A stretch of DNA of 64,000 bases from NCBI RefSeq assembly GCF_035984545.1, contig NZ_JAXCHP010000002.1:1-64000 (forward strand), given 5' to 3'. The notes under the pieces were generated by a model. The model was not told where the DNA came from. It saw nothing but the letters and a program-made list of their open reading frames with translations, and searched no databases. Numbering within the stretch: position 1 is the stretch's first letter; every line of letters begins with the position of its first letter. The translations under genes were made by a program, and so were the position numbers. Shown here piece by piece: positions 58,858-64,000 of this stretch. The stretch comes from Cryobacterium sp. GrIS_2_6. GTDB lineage: Bacteria; Actinomycetota; Actinomycetes; Actinomycetales; Microbacteriaceae.

Positions 58858-59203
58858 ACCCGATAAGGAAGACAACCCCCGGTCGGTTTCGGTCACGGTG
58901 AGGAACTTCGCACCTTCATGCGCGCGTTTGCTGGCCCCGGCAGAATGGGCAGGTCAACAGGATTCCGTACAGCGACGGCTAACCCACGACTGAGCGGCGG
59001 CCGATCCCCCCGACAAGTCCAGAGGTGTGAGCTGCTGCGGTAGAACCTTCTGCGCGTGAAGTGGGCCAAGTACAAAACATAGACAACGGTGCTCGTTTGG
59101 CGAAATTGGCGGAATTCAACATTTTTCGAGCGGCCCCATTTTCGGGTTGACTACGAGGCTGCTGAGTGTGATTATCACGATCCGACTCGAAAGGCGTACA
59201 ACC
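58858..59203. other. Intergenic, no supported gene
   Basis: No gene, hairpin or repeat stands out. It should contain the sigma operon terminator and the promoter of the membrane-protein gene at 59204. Confidence 0.4.
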
Positions 59204-60229
59204 ATGAAAGTACTCGCATACATTTTGTCGGTGCTCGTGGCAACCGGCCTCATTATCGGCGGCACCTTCCTGATCCTCGTCCAAGCGCCAACAGGTTCAA
59301 GCGGCCTGCTGATACTGGCGATCGGTGCGCTCTGTGTCTTCATCTACGGCCCGCTCATCCTGGGTTCAATCACGTCATATTGGGATGTGAAGAAAACGGG
59401 CGAGAGTCGACGGTATTTCAGATGGTGGTTCGGGATAGTGCTCGGGCTCGAGGCACTCGGAGCGGTCGCGATCATTCTCTATGCGCTCCTCACCCACGCG
59501 CCTGCTTGGCTGCCGATCGTCTTCATCGGAGCCGGGGTCGTGCTCACCGCGCTCGCACTGCTCGTGGGACAAACGCTCCTCCGACACGAAGAAGCACGTC
59601 CCCTCGTCGAACGACCCTGGGTTCCGATCAGCCGAAGGGAGATCGTGCGCAAGATCACCATCGTTGCCATCACCTTTGTAGCCACACTCGTGCTCGCTCT
59701 CGTGCTGTTCACCGTTCTCGCCCGTGGGAGCACTTCCGCCATCTCGGAAATCGGCGTACAGCTGTCCTTCGCGGCAGAATCTGCGTTCTTCGCCGCGGCC
59801 CTTGCCTGCATACTCGTTGCCCTGCCACTGAATCGCCGTCTTCGCGAAAGCGTCAGCCGGGACCTTGGAAGATTGAGAAAGATGGGCAAGGTAGTGCTAC
59901 GCGGCAAGCACCTAGAGCTCGATCACGACGAGCAGGTCGCAGCGGCCAAATACGCGGTGCTGATTTCTATAGTCTTTCCCTTCCAACTCGCTTACATCAC
60001 GCTGCTGTATGTCGGACTCGGAATCCAGCAGTCACAGTCCCTCGTGTCGGGAACCCGATCAGACTTTTCGATCGGGCTACTTATCGCGCTCATCGTCGCG
60101 CTGCTGGCTTTCTTCCCTCTGTTCGGTCGACGGATATACCGGGCACGCAAATACGCCCGAGACCACGCAGAACTTCTTCCAACAGATGATGTCACGTCCA
60201 CCCCCACCACCAACGGCCTCGTCCGTTAG
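59204..60229 (+). CDS. Multi-pass membrane protein, unknown function
   Basis: A 341-residue protein with about eight hydrophobic segments, starting MKVLAYILSVLVATGLIIGG. A cytosolic, basic loop lies in the middle (PLNRRLRESVSRDLGRLRKM, then GKVVLRGKHLELDHDEQVAA), and the end has LIALIVALLAFFPLFGRRIY and a polar tail. The ATG at 59204 has AAAGG upstream. I do not recognise the family. A 377-bp inner piece (59701-60077) is duplicated as a dead copy at 15954-16330. It is followed 11 bp later by the convergent resolvase gene. Confidence 0.72.
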   Translation: MKVLAYILSVLVATGLIIGGTFLILVQAPTGSSGLLILAIGALCVFIYGPLILGSITSYWDVKKTGESRRYFRWWFGIVLGLEALGAVAIILYALLTHAPAWLPIVFIGAGVVLTALALLVGQTLLRHEEARPLVERPWVPISRREIVRKITIVAITFVATLVLALVLFTVLARGSTSAISEIGVQLSFAAESAFFAAALACILVALPLNRRLRESVSRDLGRLRKMGKVVLRGKHLELDHDEQVAAAKYAVLISIVFPFQLAYITLLYVGLGIQQSQSLVSGTRSDFSIGLLIALIVALLAFFPLFGRRIYRARKYARDHAELLPTDDVTSTPTTNGLVR

Positions 60230-60240
60230 CGGAGAGCCTT

Positions 60241-60801
60241 TCAAACCTCAGCGCGGAGATACGCGTAAACAGTTTCACGGCTGATACCAAAGTCTCGAGC
60301 GAGAGCAGCCTTCGTCACACCGCCGGCCGCCTTCTCACGCAACTCCGCAGCCCGGGCCGCATCCAGAGATGGCGCGCGGCCTCGGTATACGCCACGCCTC
60401 TTCGCCAGGGCAATACCCTCACGTTGACGTTCGCGAATCAGAGACCTCTCGAACTCAGCAAAAGCACCCATCACGTTCAGGAGCAAGTTCGCCATCGCAT
60501 TGTCCTCCCCTGTGAACGAGAGCTGCTCTTTCACGAACTCGACTCGGACCTTCTTCGCCGTGAGCCGGCGCACGATCGAGCGGAGATCCTCCAAATTGCG
60601 GGCAAGGCGGTCCATCGAGTGCACGAGAACAGTATCGCCATCCCGGACGAACTTGATCAACTCCTCCAACGCAGGGCGATTCAGGTCCTTCCCCGACGCC
60701 TTGTCCTCGAATACCCGATCGACGTCGACACCATCAAGCTGGCGGACGGCGTTCTGATCGAGGGTGCTGACTCGCACGTATCCAACTCGTTGACCCGTCA
60801 T
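60241..60801 (-). CDS. Serine recombinase, Tn3-type resolvase/invertase
   Basis: A 186-residue site-specific recombinase. The catalytic Ser is in VGYVRVSTLDQNAVRQL; VLVHSMDRLARNLEDLRSIV and LTAKKVRVEFVKEQLSFTGE, then LNVMGAFAEFERSLIRERQR, are typical of Tn3-group resolvases. The C-terminal HTH reads GGVTKAALARDFGISRETVY. The ATG at 60801 is used because MTGQRVGYVRVST is the usual start. No Tn3 transposase is nearby. AT-rich DNA just upstream (60850-60935) is where its binding sites would be. It is complete and could be active. Confidence 0.93.
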   Translation of the reverse strand: MTGQRVGYVRVSTLDQNAVRQLDGVDVDRVFEDKASGKDLNRPALEELIKFVRDGDTVLVHSMDRLARNLEDLRSIVRRLTAKKVRVEFVKEQLSFTGEDNAMANLLLNVMGAFAEFERSLIRERQREGIALAKRRGVYRGRAPSLDAARAAELREKAAGGVTKAALARDFGISRETVYAYLRAEV

Positions 60802-61285
60802 GAAGCCTCCGGCCCTTTCCGTCAGGTTGAACTCTAAGACCCGACAATGAATGCTGTCAGACAATACAAATATAACCCTATCCTGACGGCATTGAATGCG
60901 TACGCTTGACGTCTAGTTGGGGTGTACCCCAAATTGACCCACCCCAATCAAGAACCGAGGTCGGCGCTTGAAAATACACGTCATGGTCAAAAATTACTAT
61001 TCACAACGGCCACCTGCGTGCGAGCGAGCGAGAATGGATCGGTAGAGAACCACAATGCCGGGAGGCCGCGAAGGCTCAACACGGCGCGCCGGAACATCAT
61101 CGATCTCGACCATGGGCTGCCGGCGGTCTCCCGAGTCAGCGGATGCCCAGGCAGCTCGGGCCCCCGCCGGGCTGGTGCACCTCCACAACGCGCACCACGT
61201 CACAAAGGGACCCGCACGGCGTCACAAAGTGGAGCCGGACATTGGGGGGAATTACCCACGTCCGTGACTCGGAGTACGTGGATGT
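60802..61285. other. Upstream region of the resolvase with a palindrome
   Basis: An AT-rich stretch at 60855-60890 precedes the palindrome TTGGGGT-GT-ACCCCAA (60917-60932) and a nearby CACCCCAA. These could be parts of a res site or an operator. No gene is supported in 60940-61285. Confidence 0.4.
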
Positions 61286-61287
61286 CA

Positions 61288-61360
61288 ACGGCCAATAGGA
61301 ACTGCCCGTAGGCGGCCAGCAGAATTTCCCGGTGGCGGCCACGAGAACTGCCCGGTCATC
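61288..61360. repeat. Tandem 23-24-bp repeats of an IS21-type end
   Basis: Three successive units begin GGCCAATAGGAACTGCCCG, GGCCAGCAGAATTTCCCGG and GGCCACGAGAACTGCCCGG. Such subterminal repeats are typical of IS21-family ends. No istA or istB follows, so only an end is left. Confidence 0.6.
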
Positions 61361-61381
61361 TGCCCACCGGGGAGGGTGAGC

Positions 61382-61592
61382 CTCCACGAGCCGTTCGACC
61401 TCGACAGCGATCTCGTCCGGCTAACGGCGGAGTGCGGCAAGTTGTTCGGCGAGCCCCGGGAGCACGATGCTGCTCGCGTTGGTGCCGGTGACGACCATCT
61501 GCTCGCTCAGTGCCCGGGTGATCTCGTCAGCGGCGCGGCGCCCCATCCGGGGTGCCAGTCTGACCAAGCGGTTGCCGAGCCGTTCCCTGTTC
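61382..61592 (-). pseudogene. IS110-type transposase middle fragment
   Basis: The minus strand reads RLGNRLVRLAPRMGRRAADE, then EQMVVTGTNASSIVLPGLAE and, after one stop, DEIAVEVERLVEAHPP. This matches the central helical part of IS110-family transposases of a subgroup different from the intact copy at 39538. There is no DEDD region or Tnp20 end. Confidence 0.6.
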
Positions 61593-61632
61593 GTTTACCG
61601 GTGAGCGCCACGGCGTTGCCTGATGTTGGGTA

Positions 61633-62136
61633 TCAGCCCAGCCTCGGATCGGTCGTCGCACCGTGAATCAGAGTGCGATCACCCAGCGGCGCCGCCAGAG
61701 TTATTGTCCCTCTCTCTAACGCCAGATCCGCCGTGCAGACCACTCCCGGCTTCTGATCGTAAATCACGTACGGCGTCACAGTGACGGTCGTCGTGGTCTC
61801 GGACACCTGGACGTAGCCCAGCGTCGTGCACCCGCTACCTGGACCGACGATCACGATGTAGAGGGTGTTTCCACTGCTGCCCTCGAGCCGCCACGATGCC
61901 ACGTATTCCGTGGCGGTCGAGGGAACAGCTACCGGCTCGGTCGGCAACGGCGAACTGGCATCGGCCGGGGGTGTGCTGGTCGATACGCCGCTCACCGCTT
62001 CTGTTCCTGGAGAGCCATTCTGACTCATGTTCGCCGGCTGGCCTGCACCAAGAACACCTATGCCAATCGCGGCGATTGCGGCCGCGACAGCAACCACAAT
62101 CCCGGAGATCAGCGTGATCCTCGTTGTTTTCTTCAT
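61633..62136 (-). CDS. Membrane-anchored exported protein, unknown function
   Basis: A 167-residue protein with AAGGAGG at ideal spacing before the ATG at 62136. MKKTTRITLISGIVVAVAAA IAAIGIGVLG forms a signal anchor. It is followed by a Ser/Thr/Pro-rich linker (SGVSTSTPPADASSPLPTEP) and a compact beta-rich domain (EYVASWRLEGSSGNTLYIVI, then GCTTLGYVQVSETTTTVTV) with two cysteines. It lies 28 bp after the secreted protease gene on the same strand, so it may be co-expressed and act with or protect against the protease. That link is inference. Confidence 0.75.
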   Translation of the reverse strand: MKKTTRITLISGIVVAVAAAIAAIGIGVLGAGQPANMSQNGSPGTEAVSGVSTSTPPADASSPLPTEPVAVPSTATEYVASWRLEGSSGNTLYIVIVGPGSGCTTLGYVQVSETTTTVTVTPYVIYDQKPGVVCTADLALERGTITLAAPLGDRTLIHGATTDPRLG

Positions 62137-62164
62137 GTCCGGTCCTCCTTGGCCATGCACTCCG

Positions 62165-63403
62165 CTAGCCGATGGTCAAACCCCACTCGTTCATTTCTGC
62201 GTTGATGTCAGTGTAGTAAAGGGTTGACCCGCACGTTCTGACGGTCTGTGGATACCAGTTCGCGCATCGCGCTTGGGTCCCGCCCAGGCCCGTCACCGTC
62301 CCAACCACCTGGTTTGTGCCGCTGCGGATGACCGGACCACCGCTGTCGCCCAGGCCGACATCCTGAGCATTGCTGCCAGTCGCGACCAGAATGTGGCAAC
62401 GCGGGCCAACGTCGAACGTGACGCAGCCTTGCTGCGCGACCGTCGTATCGCACACCTGACCTTCGAACGCACCATCGTTGCAGACCACGGCGCCAGCCGG
62501 CGATCCACCGGGATTGGTGCTGATCACCGTGCTCGTCGGATTCAGCGTGTAGCCGAACCAAATCAGTCCTGAGTTCGCTGTCGTGTGCACCAGTTCTGCG
62601 TCCAACCCGTTGGAAGTGCCATCGATATTGGTCACGGTCCCGATCTGGGCGCCATCACCGCGTGGAATCGTCGCGGAGCGGTTGTAGACCGTCGCTCCCA
62701 CCGGAAAGCAGTGTGCGGCCGTCAGCATGAAGTATCCACTGGCTGCGATGACAGGCACGCCGGTGCTGCAGTCCTCGGCGTTGTCGGTTACCCAGTCGCC
62801 ACCATCGAACGGAGAATAGTCAGCGCCTCGGTCGGCGGCCGCTATTGGCAACTGACCCACGTTCCCGACCTGAACCAAGGAGCCGAATTCGGTCGCCACG
62901 GACGCGTCCTGTGCCGCCGTCCCGTTCAAGATATTCACATCGATCAAACCTGACTGCCCATCAATGGTCCACGACTCTAGCGTGATGCCGCTGGCGCTCA
63001 ATTTGTCCGCAGCTGCAGTGATTCCATCCATCGTGGACTTGAGCTTTGTCAGGCTCGCCCGGGCTGTAACAAAGGTCGGGACAACCCCCGTCAAGGCTGC
63101 GACGGTGTTGATCGCGCTCCTCGCAACCGGACCAATCGACGTCAAATGCACGACAAGCGAGTTCCCGTTGTTGGTCAGAGACACGCCTCCAAAAACGTCA
63201 GGCAATGCCGAAGTCGCATAGGAGAGAACAGCATCAGCGGCCTTCCCTGCTCCATTAGTGCCGGCCGAAACAACGCTAGTAACGGTGCCCGGATTGTCTT
63301 GCGGGATGGCCAACGCACCAGATGCTCCGCACATCATTGCCGTCACGATGGCGATAGTGGCCACTGCGCTTGCCCTAGGCACGCGCATCTTCCTTACGCT
63401 CAC
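62165..63403 (-). CDS. Secreted S1-family (trypsin/streptogrisin-like) serine protease
   Basis: A 412-residue exported protease. The GTG at 63403 has AAGGAG five bases upstream; the signal peptide ends near GALA. Residues of about 40-190 form a pro-region-like segment, and the protease domain follows with the triad His231 (MLTAAHCFP), Asp268 (SNGLDAELV) and Ser354 (GLGDSGGPV). Six cysteines around the domain could form the usual disulphides. The prodomain suggests activation by cleavage, as in streptogrisins, although the pro-region sequence itself is not one I recognise. A membrane-anchored protein gene follows. Confidence 0.88.
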   Translation of the reverse strand: MSVRKMRVPRASAVATIAIVTAMMCGASGALAIPQDNPGTVTSVVSAGTNGAGKAADAVLSYATSALPDVFGGVSLTNNGNSLVVHLTSIGPVARSAINTVAALTGVVPTFVTARASLTKLKSTMDGITAAADKLSASGITLESWTIDGQSGLIDVNILNGTAAQDASVATEFGSLVQVGNVGQLPIAAADRGADYSPFDGGDWVTDNAEDCSTGVPVIAASGYFMLTAAHCFPVGATVYNRSATIPRGDGAQIGTVTNIDGTSNGLDAELVHTTANSGLIWFGYTLNPTSTVISTNPGGSPAGAVVCNDGAFEGQVCDTTVAQQGCVTFDVGPRCHILVATGSNAQDVGLGDSGGPVIRSGTNQVVGTVTGLGGTQARCANWYPQTVRTCGSTLYYTDINAEMNEWGLTIG

Positions 63404-64000
63404 TGCTTCTCCTTGCTCGCGACTATCCCCGATGGGACGAGACGGGGAACCAGTGAAGTAAGGGATCCGTCCGTGGCAACTTGCTCCTCGCAGTCTGGCA
63501 TTGGCGCGAGTAAGACGCTCGTCCCCATTCGAGGGTGCGAACCAACTGAGAGGATCCCGATACCCGGAGGCAACTCGAAGGTACAGCCACTGAAGATCCG
63601 GAGGCAGCCGGCGGGAACGCATGGCCGCAAACATCGGATCGGGCCACTGCTAAGCCTCGATCCACCGGTGGGCTTGGGTGAGTGGGGTCGCTCGGGCGTG
63701 ATCTGAGGTTTCTGGTGGTGGGCATGGCGGTGCGGCCGGCCTTGCTGCCGGTGGTGTTCCTAATCCGGTTGCGCCGTTTGGCTGGGTGGTCAGATGGTCG
63801 CGGTTCGCGGCGGGCCGCAGGCCGCAGGCCGCCGTGTCATCTTGTTAATGGGGCAACCCGGGAATCCAGACCCGCAGTACGTAGCCGCGACCTTAAATCC
63901 TTGTCAAAGTTGGATGGCGGCTACTATCCCGCGAGTGAAGCCTGAAGACGTCGACCTGCCGCCTACCGCGTCATTTCCCGCGCCCCTCGGCTCGGTCCTT
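63404..64000. other. Window end, no confident gene
   Basis: Frames here are GC-driven. The plus-strand frame 63682-63945 begins MGSLGRDLRFLVVGMAVRPA but then turns arginine-rich and unlike a protein. A gene may start beyond the window. Confidence 0.35.

Noticed and set aside
61288..61360. CRISPR-like spacing of three short repeats
   Set aside because: The units are directly adjacent without spacers and match IS21-type subterminal repeats. No cas genes are present in the window.
63682..63945. 87-codon frame at the window end
   Set aside because: After about 30 plausible residues it becomes arginine- and glycine-rich low-complexity sequence, and it has no ribosome site.

Overview
The window is high-GC DNA with actinobacterial gene content and strong Shine-Dalgarno signals. 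The gene set (DasR/NagR-type GlcNAc regulon, CsbD, Dps, SdpI, a rhodopsin and many mobile-element families) fits Microbacteriaceae, for example a Cryobacterium-like organism. That taxonomic placement is inference. No rRNA, tRNA or CRISPR array is visible. The window mixes ordinary metabolic operons with accessory DNA full of insertion sequences and decayed gene copies.

Layout. 0.2-5.3 kb: a complete N-acetylglucosamine uptake and catabolism locus (nagA, nagB, PTS IIC and a GntR regulator on the minus strand; divergent IIB and IIA genes) around a palindromic operator. 5.4-8.1 kb: gene ghosts, small membrane proteins, a cupin and an SdpI-like protein. 8.6-11.6 kb: a secreted lipoprotein, a secreted protein and a secreted hydrolase. 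11.9-15.4 kb: an intact IS256 with an 8-bp target duplication, an IS30 transposase and a broken resolvase. 15.4-19.4 kb: small proteins and a divergent Nramp/VIT metal pair. 19.5-32.8 kb: a chimeric IS110-GGDEF gene, an isochorismatase, a PfkB kinase, Dps, a class A PBP, a GAF-GGDEF diguanylate cyclase, a c-di-GMP-I riboswitch in front of a 60-residue ORF, CsbD and small proteins. 33.6-35.7 kb: a beta-glucoside-type PTS permease. 36-42.3 kb: a mosaic of IS3, IS256, IS110, IS5 and DUF6431 elements. 42.9-48.4 kb: a DabB-DabA inorganic-carbon uptake operon with a PII-like gene and a DUF6671-type gene carrying two in-frame stops. 49.2-50.7 kb: a proton-pump-type rhodopsin divergent from a MarR regulator. 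51.9-55.8 kb: MarR, UbiD, UbiX, DUF554 and a flavin-binding protein. 55.9-57.2 kb: a frameshifted IS256. 57.6-58.9 kb: a small protein overlapping a group 2 sigma factor. 59-63.4 kb: a membrane protein, a resolvase, IS relics, an anchored exported protein and a secreted serine protease.

How the parts work together. The GlcNAc locus phosphorylates, deacetylates and deaminates the sugar into glycolysis under one regulator. The rhodopsin and DabAB are about 1 kb apart and could be linked through proton-motive force, because DAB uptake is thought to depend on a cation gradient; this is a hypothesis. The riboswitch and the GGDEF genes form a local c-di-GMP theme. Several degraded segments are partial copies of genes that are intact elsewhere in the same window (PBP, Nramp, isochorismatase, GGDEF, a 341-residue membrane protein), so the region has been repeatedly duplicated and pruned, probably through its many IS copies.
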